A DNA stretch of 64,000 nucleotides from CAWICD01 sp052267165 (GCA_052267165.1 JBKQHO010000019.1:93157-157156); one strand, 5' to 3'. Shown: positions 49,634-58,346, counted from the first letter of the stretch. Numbers and translations: made by a program. The notes: generated by a model from the sequence alone, not told the origin.

Positions 49634-49694
49634 GGCCGCCGAGCGCGCTCGCCCGGCACCGCGAATCGCTCGTCCCGGTTAGTGGTCGCTCCGG

Positions 49695-49910
49695 TTAACG
49701 ACGGACGACGATTCGGCGGATCGGAGCGGCGTCAACCGCGTCCCATCCACTTCCCGCGTACACATCAAAGGTAGCAGCGGACTCATCCTCGGCAAGCTCG
49801 ACGGCCTTGGTCGTCGCGCCGTTGGGGACGAGCGCCTCGAATGCGTCGAGGTCGTCTTCCCTGACGAGCGCGAGGATAGTAGCCGCGGCGAACCCATCGT
49901 CGGCAGTCAC
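49695..49910 (-). CDS. Small acidic hypothetical protein
   Basis: A 71-residue ORF from a GTG start. It is acidic and of normal composition (LALVREDDLDAFEALVPNGATTKAVELAEDESAATFDVYAGSGW, read as overlapping short blocks). A GGAGG lies 16 nt before the GTG, further than ideal, and is better placed for an ATG in another, Arg-rich frame that looks non-coding. No family is recognised. The flanking 172 nt (49911-50082) hold nothing else. Confidence 0.4.
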   Translation of the reverse strand: MTADDGFAAATILALVREDDLDAFEALVPNGATTKAVELAEDESAATFDVYAGSGWDAVDAAPIRRIVVRR

Positions 49911-50082
49911 TGCTCATTTGAGCTCGCCTCCTTCCGGGCCGAACACCTGGGCCTCCCATGCAGTATACAGCACCGCATTCCGGATGGCATCGTGGTCGCA
50001 TGCCGCATGGAAACGGCCACCACGCGCGCGACGCCGGGCGAGCTAAGGCTGCCCGGACGCCGCACTGCGTAGCCCGTTCCTG

Positions 50083-51312
50083 CTAGGCGACAGCTTTCGT
50101 CAGATCCGCCGCGCCGACGGAGCGATAGAAGGCGTTGTCGGTCTCGCTGATCTTGGGGGCCCACGCGTCGATCTGTTTGTGGTTGACGGGGAAGTGGATC
50201 GTCGGGCCGTACGCGTCGGAATAGTCGGCGTCGTTGAACGGCGCGAAGTCATCGCTCTCGCGGTGCGCGAGCACGGTCGAGGCGATCGCGTCGGCGGCTT
50301 TGCGGGCCGCGCTGCGCGCGCCGTCGTCGAGCCGGCCGTCTTGCGCGAACGTGCGGTAGAGCTCGATCGCCGGCCGGTCGGCACGCCACGGCAGACCTTT
50401 GCCTTCGGGGAAGCGGACCATGCCGTTAATGGCGCGCGCGTCCTCGCGAATCGCGCTGCGTTCGGTGCGGTCCTTCGCTGCCGAGGTCAGCGCGGCGTTG
50501 AGCGAGCGGACCGTCGACTCAACCGCGGCGATCTTGCGCGGCGCGCAGTCGATGACGGCGAAAGCGGCCGCCGGCGAGAACGAGCCCGCCTCGCCGGGAC
50601 CGTACGTCGTGTCCATCGTGTCGGCGACGACGGTTTTGGCCATCTTGCCGGGCTCGCCGATGTGCGCGGCGATGTCGTGAGCGATGCCGCTCGGAACGCC
50701 GGGCGCGAGCATGGTTTCGGGACTGGCCGCCAAGAAGCGAACGCCGGCGTGCGAGAGCTCGGAAGCGAACGCAACCGTCGCCATCAAACACTGATTTGCT
50801 ACCACGCCGTCGACGCGGCGCCCGGCGTCCTCGGGATGCTCCTTCGCATGCAGGGCGACGCCGTCGGCGACCGCGCCCGCCATGTCGTCGAGCGACATCA
50901 CGCCGGCCCCGTGATCGGCCTCCAGGCCGCCTCCGTCGCCGCCGCCGTGGTCGATCAGATCGATCCACGTCTCCTTCGCGTTGGATCCTTGTGCGTTGTC
51001 GAGCGTGCGCGCGACGAACTTGGCGAGATTGTCGCGCGCCGCCATGTCGTGCGGCGGCTCGATCTGCACCTGGTGCGAGAGCGTGCCGTCGGCGATCGAG
51101 TACGACTCCGTGCGCAGCACGTGCTGGGGCTCGAAGCCGCGGCGAGCGGTCGTGTCCTCGACCGTGAACTCGATGTTGTGATCCGTGGCGCTCGTCTCGA
51201 GCGCCTGCGCGATCGTCAGGGCTTGGACGTCGTCCAGGTTGTTGTCGCCGTCGCGATAAAGGCCGAATTCGAGCGCGCGCGAAGCGCGCTCCGTGGTAAC
51301 CGTGCCGACCAT
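50083..51312 (-). CDS. Clostripain-like (C11) cysteine peptidase
   Basis: A 409-residue protein with the C11/clostripain pattern. FGLYRDGDNNLDDVQ is the N-terminal block, WIDLIDHGGGDGGG has the catalytic His about 122, and VVANQCLMATVAFASEL has the catalytic Cys about 175. ASPETMLAPGVP and YGPTIHFPVNHKQID follow. ATG 51312 is preferred because GGAGG lies just upstream; the frame is open to 51369. No signal peptide is visible, unlike most C11 enzymes, so it may act in the cell. Confidence 0.75.
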   Translation of the reverse strand: MVGTVTTERASRALEFGLYRDGDNNLDDVQALTIAQALETSATDHNIEFTVEDTTARRGFEPQHVLRTESYSIADGTLSHQVQIEPPHDMAARDNLAKFVARTLDNAQGSNAKETWIDLIDHGGGDGGGLEADHGAGVMSLDDMAGAVADGVALHAKEHPEDAGRRVDGVVANQCLMATVAFASELSHAGVRFLAASPETMLAPGVPSGIAHDIAAHIGEPGKMAKTVVADTMDTTYGPGEAGSFSPAAAFAVIDCAPRKIAAVESTVRSLNAALTSAAKDRTERSAIREDARAINGMVRFPEGKGLPWRADRPAIELYRTFAQDGRLDDGARSAARKAADAIASTVLAHRESDDFAPFNDADYSDAYGPTIHFPVNHKQIDAWAPKISETDNAFYRSVGAADLTKAVA

Positions 51313-51375
51313 GTGACCTCCGAAACAAAAGCTCGAAGTCACTATTGCGACGCGGCTCGAAAACGACAAGGGCGC

Positions 51376-51694
51376 GTGGAGGCCAGCCTGACCGGACTCT
51401 TATTCGACTTCGACGGAACCGATCGCTGCGGGCGACGTCGTGCCGCATAAGAAGCCGGCGCCCGACATCCACGGCTGGGCGCTCGAGCGCATGCAGCTGG
51501 CCGCGAGCGCGGGCGTTCCGACGCTCGTGACCGTCAGCGCGTTCACGCTCGGCGAAGATTTTAGCAGCGCGCTCGCGGTCCTGAGCGATCTCGGAGAGCC
51601 TGGTGCGCCCGCGCGCACGCTGGCGGGCTTGGGCCCGAAGGGTGGCGTCGTCGACCTCGCTTATTTGCGCGCGCTCGCAGCGCTCGCGCCGTGA
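51376..51694 (+). pseudogene. HAD-family phosphatase gene with internal deletion
   Basis: The N-terminal HAD motif I (TGLLFDFDGT, 51391-51420) is joined directly to the C-terminal part (GDVVPHKKPAPDIHGWAL, then VPTLVTVSAF, SDLGEPGAP) in another frame. The catalytic core between them, roughly 500 nt in intact CbbY/phosphoglycolate-phosphatase-like genes, is gone. The C-terminal part alone forms an 84-codon ORF at 51440-51694. It should be non-functional. Confidence 0.7.
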
Positions 51695-51704
51695 GCCGCG
51701 GCTC

Positions 51705-52487
51705 TCAGTGCGCTTCGGGGCACGGCGGGAGGTTCGTGTATCCGTCGGCGTCGGTGTGTTGCAGGGCGAAGATCGTCGCAGGCTGCTGCGCGCTCAAGTC
51801 GGTGCCGGTCGGCGGCTGCTGCATCAGCACTTCGGCGTCGGCGTGCGCCGGCGTGAACGGATTGGACGCGGCGTCCTTGTAAACGAAGAACCAGTGCAGC
51901 TCGTCGGAGAGCGTCGAGCCGTCACGCAGCGTGACGACCAAGCGCACGTGCTCGTACTGCGTGCCGTCGGGGCCCGCGTGATCGAGCTTGCCGTAGAACG
52001 TGACGAAGCCGCAGGGCGCGGTCGACGCGTCGGCGCCGTTCCCGTTTCCGCTGACGCCGCTGCCGCTGCTGGTTCCGTTTTGGCCGCCCTCACCGGTTCC
52101 GGCCCCGGCCCCCGTCCCCGCGCCGCCGTTCTGCTGGCCCGCACGGGTGCCTTCCGCCAGGGAGCGCGGCGGGGCGGGCGACGCAGTCGGATGCGGTTTG
52201 ACGTGCACGACGCGCCGCTGCGCGGCCGCGCCGCCGAGGTGCGGACGCGGGGTCGCGACGGCGCGCGCGGCCGGGGCGCGGACCGCGACCTGCGGCGCCA
52301 ACGTATAGCGCGGAGCCGGCGTCGGCGGACGCGGGGTTGGCCGTGGCGTCGGCTTCGGTGTGGCCCGCTTCTGGATCGTCACGACCTGTGCGACGATCTG
52401 TTCCGCCGGCTTGGACTGCTCGTGGCGCGGAAAAAGTCCCGCCACGATCTCGTGCAACGCGACCGCCGCCGCGAATGCGACCGCCAA
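51705..52487 (-). CDS. TonB-like Pro-rich membrane-anchored protein
   Basis: A protein of about 260 residues. A single N-terminal hydrophobic helix (AVAFAAAVALHEIVAGLF) precedes a Pro/Arg/Thr-rich periplasm-spanning stretch (KPTPRPTPRPPTPAPRY) and a Gly/Asn-rich linker. A compact C-terminal domain follows with TFYGKLDHAG, RLVVTLRDGSTLSDELHWFFVY and two Cys. The layout is that of TonB energy transducers, but the C-terminal domain is not a clear TonB fold. The start is uncertain; TTG 52487 is used though the frame is open further up. No ExbB/ExbD genes are nearby. Confidence 0.6.
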   Translation of the reverse strand: MAVAFAAAVALHEIVAGLFPRHEQSKPAEQIVAQVVTIQKRATPKPTPRPTPRPPTPAPRYTLAPQVAVRAPAARAVATPRPHLGGAAAQRRVVHVKPHPTASPAPPRSLAEGTRAGQQNGGAGTGAGAGTGEGGQNGTSSGSGVSGNGNGADASTAPCGFVTFYGKLDHAGPDGTQYEHVRLVVTLRDGSTLSDELHWFFVYKDAASNPFTPAHADAEVLMQQPPTGTDLSAQQPATIFALQHTDADGYTNLPPCPEAH

Positions 52488-52595
52488 GCGACGCGGATAA
52501 CTGCGGTCGTCGAACCTTGCTATCGACGCGGAGAGCCACCCGCGCTCGGCGGATGGCTCTGCCGGTTTTATGGGGATAGGGACGGTCCTCGCCCG

Positions 52596-52901
52596 TTACG
52601 TCGGCTCCGATCCATAGGTCTTGAGATACCAGTCGTGGACCTCTTGCGGCGTCGGATAGTACCCGTTCTGGTGGTAGAAATAGGCTTTGTAGGCGGCTTG
52701 GCGGCGCTCGGACTCCTGTAGCTCGCTGGCCTTCGCGTGCTTCTTGTGGTTGTAGTTGGTCACGCCGATCGCGGCCGCCGCACCAGCCCCCAGCAAGAGG
52801 ATGTTGCGCGTGCTCGCGCCGCCGTTCGCCAGCGCCGGGCCCGCCAAGGGGCCCGCGCCGATGGTCGCCGCAAGCGCGGACGCCAGGATGATCTTCTTCA
52901 T
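52596..52901 (-). CDS. Small exported protein, hypothetical
   Basis: A 101-residue protein. ATG 52901 follows an AAAGGTG site and gives a standard signal peptide (KKIILASALAATIGAG..GPALA). A second hydrophobic stretch (NILLLGAGAAAAIGV) and a His/Lys-rich, Tyr-rich C-terminus follow (YFYHQNGYYPTPQEVHDWYLKTYG). The protein is probably periplasmic or membrane-attached. No family is recognised with confidence. Confidence 0.65.
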   Translation of the reverse strand: MKKIILASALAATIGAGPLAGPALANGGASTRNILLLGAGAAAAIGVTNYNHKKHAKASELQESERRQAAYKAYFYHQNGYYPTPQEVHDWYLKTYGSEPT

Positions 52902-53104
52902 GTCGGCACCTTTCTTCCCCGACAAGCAGCCCTCGCTACAGGCGCATGCCGGGCGAGATTCATTGCCCCTAACGTTCCCCTTCGGAAGCGTGGAACCCGG
53001 CCGGACGCCGGCGACGCGGGGCAGGATGCGCGCCAGTGCGAGCGCAGGGTCGTGCCGACGAGGACCGGAACCGCTTCGCTGGGGGTTACCGTAGGAGGCT
53101 TGCG

Positions 53105-53617
53105 CTGCAGATCCAGTCGCTGATCAGGACCATCCCGGACTTTCCGATTCCGGGCATTTTGTTTCGGGATATCACGCCGCTGCTGAAGGATCGAAACGGC
53201 TTCAAGGCGGCCATCGACCTGTTCATCGACCGCTACAAGGGCCTTGGGATCGACGTCGTGGTCGCGATGGAGGCGCGCGGGTACATGCTGGGCGCGCCGC
53301 TTGCCTACGAGATCGGCGCGGGCTTCGTGCCGGTGCGCAAGCCCGGCAAACTGCCCGGCGCCACCCTCCGGGAAGAATACGCCCTGGAGTACGGTACGAA
53401 CTCGCTCGAGATCCACGACGACGCGGTCGGCGACGGCCACAAGGTCCTCATCGTGGACGATCTGCTGGCGACCGGAGGGACCGCGGCGGCGACTGCTCGG
53501 CTGTTGGAGAAGCTGGGCGCGCACATAGCAGGATTCGCCTTCCTGGTCGAACTCGACGCGCTGGGCGGCCGGGCACTGCTCAAACCCTATGAGGTAACGA
53601 GTTTCATATCATACTAA
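53105..53617 (+). CDS. apt: Adenine phosphoribosyltransferase
   Basis: This enzyme salvages adenine to AMP with PRPP. Family alignment begins at about LIRTIPDFPIPGILFRDITPLL; VVAMEARGYMLGAPLAYEIGAGFVPVRKPGKLP, YALEYGTNSLEIH and the PRPP loop VLIVDDLLATGGTAAAT are conserved. GGAGG at 53094-53098 lies 6 nt before CTG 53105, which is the most natural start. The first canonical in-frame start is GTG 53036 and would add 23 Arg-rich residues. rel follows, a frequent neighbour. Confidence 0.93.
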   Translation: MQIQSLIRTIPDFPIPGILFRDITPLLKDRNGFKAAIDLFIDRYKGLGIDVVVAMEARGYMLGAPLAYEIGAGFVPVRKPGKLPGATLREEYALEYGTNSLEIHDDAVGDGHKVLIVDDLLATGGTAAATARLLEKLGAHIAGFAFLVELDALGGRALLKPYEVTSFISY

Positions 53618-53667
53618 GGGCGTAGGTATGCCCTGCATCCGATAGACACTCGCAGCGGGTCTATGGC

Positions 53668-55863
53668 ATGATAGGCCCAACTCAAATGCCGACACCGCTC
53701 ATCGACGACCTGATTGCGAAGGTTCGGTCATACGACCCGACCATGGAAGCGTCATGGCTGCGCGGCGTCTACGAACTGGCGGACGCTGCGCACGACGGGC
53801 AGCACCGTGCCTCCGGCGAGGACTATATCGAGCATCCGGTCGCCGTCGCTCGGCTCCTGGCCGATATGGAAATGGACAAGGCCACGATCGCGGCCGCCAT
53901 CCTCCACGACGTGGTCGAAGACACGGTGGTGACCGGCGAACAGGTCTCGGCGAAATTCGGTCCGGAGATCGCGCAACTGGTCGAGGGCGTCACGAAACTG
54001 ACGCGGATCCCGTACCAGTCCAAGGAAGATGCGCAGGTCGAAAACCTGCGCAAAATGTTCATGGCGATGGCCAAGGACATCCGGGTCATCATCATCAAGC
54101 TCGCCGACCGCTTGCACAACATGCGGACGCTTTCGAGCCTGCCGCCGGACAAGCAACTGGCCATCGCGCGCGAGACGATCGAGATCTACGCGCCGATCGC
54201 GCACCGCCTCGGCATCTGGAAGATCAAGTGGGATCTCGAGGATCTCTGCTTGCGCTACCTCGATCCGGACTCGTATCGCGACATCGCCGAGCGCGTCGCC
54301 AAGAAGCGCGCGGAGCGCGAAGCGGCAGTGAGCGGCGTCGTCAGCGTCTTGCGCTCGCACTTCGAGAAGCTGGGGATCAACGCCGAGATCACCGGCCGGC
54401 CCAAGCACTTCTATTCGATCTACACGAAGATGAAGAAGGGCCGCGACTTCTCGACGATCTACGATCTCACCGCGGTCCGCGTCATCGTCGAGAACGTCAA
54501 GGACTGCTACGGAGCGCTCGGGATCGTGCATTCGATGTGGAAGCCGATTCCCGGCCGGTTCAAAGACTACATCGCGATGCCCAAGCCGAACATGTACCAG
54601 TCGTTGCACACGACCGTCGTCGGGCCCGCAGGCGAGCCGCTCGAAGTCCAGATTCGCACCTTCGAGATGCACAAGACCAGCGAGTTCGGCATCGCGGCGC
54701 ATTGGCGCTACAAGGAAGGCACCAAGCACGACGCGTTCGAGAACAAACTCACCTGGCTGCGTTCGCTGCTCGAGTGGCAGAACGACATGCGCGACTCGCG
54801 CGCGTTCATGGAGAATCTGAAGCTCGACCTCTTCGACAACCAGGTCTTCGTGTTCTCGCCCAAAGGCGACGTTTACGCGCTGCCCTCCGCGGCTTCGCCG
54901 CTCGACTTCGCGTATCAAGTTCACACCGACATCGGCAATCACTGCGTCGGCACCAAGGTCAACGGCAAGATCGTCCCGCTCGACTACCAGTTGCGCAACG
55001 GCGATATTTGCGAGGTCCTGGTCAACAAGAGCTCGCGTCCGTCGCTGGACTGGCTCGCGGTCGTGCGCACGTCCAGCGCCAAGCACAAGATCAAGCAGTG
55101 GTTTCGCAAGGAGCGCAAGGACGAGAACGTCATGCTCGGGCAGGAAGCCGTGGAGCGCGAGCTCGCGCGCGAGCACCTACGTCCCGACTTGGCGCGCGGC
55201 GAACTGATCGAGAAGATCGCCAAGCGGATGAATTTCGGCAAGGCGACGGATCTCTTTGCCGCGATCGGCTTCGGCGACGCATCGGCCGCTTCGGTCGCCC
55301 TCAAGCTGAAGGAAGATCTCAAGGCCAACAACGTCGTCGACATATCGTCGATCCATCGTGCGCCGCAGCCGTCGACGACGCGCCGCATCGCGCGCAACGT
55401 CAGCGGCGTGCGCATCGCCGGCGTCGACGACGTGCTGGTGCGGCTTTCGAAGTGTTGTAGCCCGGTCCCGGGAGATCCGATCATGGGCTACGTCACGATC
55501 GGTCGAGGCGTCTCCGTGCACCGGGCCGACTGTCCCAACGTGGCCTACATGGCGACGATGCCGGAGCGGATCTTGCAGGCGTCATGGGCCGATACCGAGT
55601 CGTTGCAGCACTCGGTCGACGTCGAAGTCGAGGCGCTCGATCGCGCCGGCCTGCTGCAAGACGTGATGGGCGTCTGTGCCGAGTTCAAGACGTCGGCCTC
55701 GTCGGTCACGGCGCGCGTGAAGCGCGACGTCGCGATGATCAGCCTGACGCTGCAGATATCCAACCTCGACCACCTGCACAAGGTGTTGAATAAACTGCGC
55801 ACCCTCAAGGACGTGCGCAACGTGTACCGGGTGACCAAGCGCGAGGTAAGAGCCAGCGGCTAA
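53668..55863 (+). CDS. rel: Bifunctional (p)ppGpp synthetase/hydrolase Rel
   Basis: The stringent-response enzyme, 731 residues. The HD hydrolase domain (about 45-195) has the intact HDVVEDT metal site. The synthetase domain (about 235-350) has IYDLTAVRVIV and MYQSLHTTVVGP. A TGS domain (about 395-455; VFVFSPKGDVYALP), the helical region, the zinc-finger-like KCCSPVPGDPIMGY block and a C-terminal ACT domain (about 650-725) follow. Both active sites look intact, so it should make and degrade (p)ppGpp. ATG 53686 is a second possible start. Confidence 0.96.
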   Translation: MIGPTQMPTPLIDDLIAKVRSYDPTMEASWLRGVYELADAAHDGQHRASGEDYIEHPVAVARLLADMEMDKATIAAAILHDVVEDTVVTGEQVSAKFGPEIAQLVEGVTKLTRIPYQSKEDAQVENLRKMFMAMAKDIRVIIIKLADRLHNMRTLSSLPPDKQLAIARETIEIYAPIAHRLGIWKIKWDLEDLCLRYLDPDSYRDIAERVAKKRAEREAAVSGVVSVLRSHFEKLGINAEITGRPKHFYSIYTKMKKGRDFSTIYDLTAVRVIVENVKDCYGALGIVHSMWKPIPGRFKDYIAMPKPNMYQSLHTTVVGPAGEPLEVQIRTFEMHKTSEFGIAAHWRYKEGTKHDAFENKLTWLRSLLEWQNDMRDSRAFMENLKLDLFDNQVFVFSPKGDVYALPSAASPLDFAYQVHTDIGNHCVGTKVNGKIVPLDYQLRNGDICEVLVNKSSRPSLDWLAVVRTSSAKHKIKQWFRKERKDENVMLGQEAVERELAREHLRPDLARGELIEKIAKRMNFGKATDLFAAIGFGDASAASVALKLKEDLKANNVVDISSIHRAPQPSTTRRIARNVSGVRIAGVDDVLVRLSKCCSPVPGDPIMGYVTIGRGVSVHRADCPNVAYMATMPERILQASWADTESLQHSVDVEVEALDRAGLLQDVMGVCAEFKTSASSVTARVKRDVAMISLTLQISNLDHLHKVLNKLRTLKDVRNVYRVTKREVRASG

Positions 55864-56446
55864 CGCGCAAAGCGCCGCGTTTCACAGCCCGCAGGTCGTC
55901 TTCATCGGAGACTCGCTTACCGAAGGCTGGCAATCGACCGGCGTCGAGATCTGGGAATCGAGCTACGTCCATCGCGGGGCAGTCAACCTCGGCGTGGGCG
56001 GCGACTTGACCGCGGACGTGCTGTGGCGGATCGAGCACGGCGAGCTCGACGGCCTGGCGCCGCGCCTCGTCGTGTTGCTGGTCGGCACCAACGATCTGGG
56101 CAGCGGCTTCTCGCCCCAGGAGACGTTCCAGGGGATCGCCGCTTGCGTCCGCGCGATCGGGTCACGGCTGCCCGAGGCGCACATCCTGCTGCTTGGCGTC
56201 CTGCCCCGCGGCTCGGGGCATCCGCAGTCGCCGATGCGGCGCTCGGTGGCGAATGTCAACGCGACCCTGGCCGCGCTCGACGACGGAAAGCTCGTCCACT
56301 TCCTGGAGATCGGCGACGCGTTCCTCGGGGCCGACGGCACGGTGCGCCCGGAGCTTTTCGAGGCCGACAAGGTCCACCTGGCGGCGCCCGGCTACCGCGT
56401 CTGGGCCGACGCGATGGCTCCAGCCTTCAATTCGCTGCTGTCGTAG
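55862..56446 (+). CDS. GDSL/SGNH-family hydrolase without a canonical start codon
   Basis: The family blocks are all present: block I VVFIGDSLTEGW with the catalytic Ser at codon 55913, block II NLGVGGD, block III LVGTNDL, and block V DKVHLAAPGYRVWAD with the Asp-His pair. The protein should be an esterase or acetylhydrolase. However, the frame is closed at 55847 and contains no ATG, GTG, TTG or CTG before block I. The first GTG (55994) lies beyond the catalytic Ser. The gene starts inside or just behind the rel stop codon, so translation must begin at a rare codon, by frameshift from rel, or the gene has lost its start. The coordinates begin at the first codon after rel ends. Confidence 0.7.
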   Translation, partial: NAQSAAFHSPQVVFIGDSLTEGWQSTGVEIWESSYVHRGAVNLGVGGDLTADVLWRIEHGELDGLAPRLVVLLVGTNDLGSGFSPQETFQGIAACVRAIGSRLPEAHILLLGVLPRGSGHPQSPMRRSVANVNATLAALDDGKLVHFLEIGDAFLGADGTVRPELFEADKVHLAAPGYRVWADAMAPAFNSLLS

Positions 56447-56662
56447 GCCGCCGGCTTCGTACGGCAGTGCGAGCGGCCTGCGGGTCTCCAGCTTCCGCCC
56501 TTGCCGCACACCTGTTCGCCGTGATAGAGTAGGTGAGTTTTCCGGGGCCTACGTGTTCCGGATGATTCGTGTGGGGGGCGACCCTGCACGGCCCACTGCT
56601 CCGCGGCGAAACTTCGGAGCCGTTCGCCTCGCTTGGGGCGACGTCCATAGAGGGATTGATCC
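56447..56662 (+). promoter_or_regulatory. rpsF promoter and leader
   Basis: This 216-nt gap holds no gene. An extended -10 (TGATAGAGT, 56522-56530) could start the ribosomal transcript. The leader contains a hairpin at 56598-56620 (GCTCCG, 11-nt loop, CGGAGC) and a run of six G at 56574-56579. S6 operons often carry an S6:S18-binding leader structure; this could be one but the motif is not certain. Confidence 0.35.
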
Positions 56663-56956
56663 ATGACGACCGACTACGAAGTCACCTACATCCTGCGCCC
56701 GAACCTGGAAGAGGCCGAGGTCGACACCCGTCTCACCCAGATCGCCGACGCCCTCAAGGCGAACGGCGGCGAAATCGTCGGCGAGATCGAAAAGCTCGGC
56801 AAGCGCCGTCTGGCGTACGAGATCAACGACGTTCGGGAAGGCTTCTACGTCGTCATGAAGTTCAAAAGTGAGGCCGCACAAGCCAAAGAGCTCGAGCGTC
56901 AGTTGCGCCTCAACGAGGACGTGATGCGCCAGCTGCTGATCAATCTGAACGACTAA
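56663..56956 (+). CDS. rpsF: Ribosomal protein S6
   Basis: A small-subunit protein of 97 residues: YEVTYILRPNLEEAEVD, GEIEKLGKRRLAYEINDVREGFYVVMKF and LERQLRLNEDVMRQLLI are the S6 pattern. ssb follows after 15 nt, the usual order. Confidence 0.96.
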   Translation: MTTDYEVTYILRPNLEEAEVDTRLTQIADALKANGGEIVGEIEKLGKRRLAYEINDVREGFYVVMKFKSEAAQAKELERQLRLNEDVMRQLLINLND

Positions 56957-56971
56957 TCTGGAGGCGGCACA

Positions 56972-57427
56972 ATGGCCGGTAGCTACAATCGGATCGTCCT
57001 CGTCGGCAACCTCACGCGCGATCCCGAGATCCGCTACGTCGACGGCGGCGGCAAGGCGGTCACGAAGTTCTCGCTCGCGATCAACCGTCGCACCAAGCAA
57101 GGCGACGAGGCGATGTTCATCGACATCGTCGCCTGGGACCGCCTGGGCGAGATCTGCAATCAGTATCTGAAGAAGGGCATGAGCGCGCTCGTCGAGGGCC
57201 GGCTCGTCATCCGCAACTACGAGACGAAGGAAGGCGAGAAGCGCAAGGCCGTCGAGGTCGTCGCCAGCGATATGCAGATGCTCGACTCCAAGGGCGGCGG
57301 CCGCGCTCCCAACGGCGAGGGCAGTTCGTACGGCGGCGGAAGCCGCTCGTCCTCAGCCCCCGCGCAGAGCGGCGGAGCCGGCACCGGCTTCGAAGAGGGC
57401 GAGATGGAAGACGAGATTCCGTTCTAA
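56972..57427 (+). CDS. ssb: Single-stranded DNA-binding protein
   Basis: A 151-residue SSB. The OB fold has SYNRIVLVGNLTRDPEIRY, FSLAINRR, FIDIVAWDRLGEICNQYLKKG and VEGRLVIRNYE. A Gly/Ser-rich linker (about 108-138) and the acidic interaction tip MEDEIPF follow. GGAGG lies 8 nt before the ATG. rpsR, which normally comes next, is not here. Confidence 0.97.
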   Translation: MAGSYNRIVLVGNLTRDPEIRYVDGGGKAVTKFSLAINRRTKQGDEAMFIDIVAWDRLGEICNQYLKKGMSALVEGRLVIRNYETKEGEKRKAVEVVASDMQMLDSKGGGRAPNGEGSSYGGGSRSSSAPAQSGGAGTGFEEGEMEDEIPF

Positions 57428-57430
57428 ACC

Positions 57431-57742
57431 ATGGACGAGGCGTCCGAGAAACGGCTGTTTCGCCTCCTCGACACCATCGCCGTCGAGGTGGGTAAATTCG
57501 ACGAGTTCCGTGCGGAGACGCGCGCGGGCTTAGGGGAAGTACGCGAGGAACTGCGGGCCGGTTTTGCGGACATACGCGCGGAGATGCGAACGGGATTCGC
57601 CGGTCTCGACCGACGCCTCGGCCACGTGGAAACGCGCATCGAAGGCCTCGAAGGTGAGACTCGGCCGTTCCGAGCCGAGACGACAAATATCCTCGGCGAT
57701 CACGAACGTCGAATCACGTCGCTCGAGTCGCCACAGGCCTAA
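57431..57742 (+). CDS. Coiled-coil protein, hypothetical
   Basis: A 103-residue protein starting 3 nt after ssb. Almost the entire length is predicted heptad coiled coil (FRAETRAGLGEVREELRAG, ADIRAEMRTGFAGLDRRLG, VETRIEGLEGE). Similar short coiled-coil proteins often accompany integrases or toxin-antitoxin genes, but no partner is seen. It is probably co-transcribed with ssb. Confidence 0.65.
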   Translation: MDEASEKRLFRLLDTIAVEVGKFDEFRAETRAGLGEVREELRAGFADIRAEMRTGFAGLDRRLGHVETRIEGLEGETRPFRAETTNILGDHERRITSLESPQA

Positions 57743-57780
57743 CCTAACGTCGAGCTCCGATCGCGCGAGCTGGAAGTTGG

Positions 57781-58116
57781 CTAGCCTTGCGTTTCGGTTC
57801 TGATATCCCAGTTGTAAACGCGGAAACATTCGAGACCGATCCCTGCCCTCCGGGCCGCCTCGAACCACCGCACCTGGGTACCCTGGATACGGTCCTTGTA
57901 TCTTGGGCTTCGCTGCTTCGCTTCTACGAATAGGTAGCGTCCGTCTTTCCAGGCCAATATATCCCAGCATCCAGACCGTTTGCGGCCGTTCTCTCGTACG
58001 ATTGCGTCGTACAGGTCCTTTGCATCCTGCGGCAATACGCACGTCTCGGCCATGCTTCGACGAAATCGATTTCGGTACGTGTCGACCCAAACTCCGTCGT
58101 ACCCTTCGTCCTGCAA
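57781..58116 (-). CDS. VRR-NUC-like PD-(D/E)XK nuclease domain protein
   Basis: From TTG 58116 the ORF has 111 residues with a nuclease-like core: CWDILAWKDGRYLFVEAKQ (Asp and ExK) and QVRWFEAARRAG, the pattern of VRR-NUC restriction-type nucleases. Coding-like sequence continues upstream in the same frame to about 58272 (TYGNKAVIDCEGQPVFAEL, AILHSLQDEGYDGVWVD) but has no ATG, GTG or TTG. The gene may be 5'-truncated or use an odd start. The region 57743-58340 is clearly AT-richer than its surroundings, which suggests transfer. Confidence 0.55.
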   Translation of the reverse strand: MQDEGYDGVWVDTYRNRFRRSMAETCVLPQDAKDLYDAIVRENGRKRSGCWDILAWKDGRYLFVEAKQRSPRYKDRIQGTQVRWFEAARRAGIGLECFRVYNWDIRTETQG

Positions 58117-58346
58117 AGAATGAAGTATGGCAAGCTCGGCAAAAACTGGTTGACCTTCACAGTCGATAACGGCCTTGTTACCATACGTGTAGGAAAGCGG
58201 TGTACCCGTCCAGACGGCAAAGGTGAGAAGAACCCGGGAGTTTGTCCCAACGCGTGGTGAAAGAGCAAGATCTCAGCTATGACTTGTCGATCCTGGGATC
58301 CTCGTGACGTTTTGTGTGGAGGTGCCCCCGAGCGGCACGATTTCGT

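Noticed and set aside
49783..50001. Arg-rich minus-strand ORF with a well-spaced GGAGG
   Set aside because: Composition (nearly all Arg, Gly, Pro) is that of an out-of-frame reading; the overlapping acidic frame at 49695-49910 is more protein-like.
58120..58260. A 46-codon plus-strand ORF (MKYGKLGKNWLTFTV...) with plausible composition
   Set aside because: It lies exactly codon-on-codon antisense to the upstream extension of the nuclease-like gene, whose translation (TYGNKAVIDCEGQPVFAEL) reads like a real protein.
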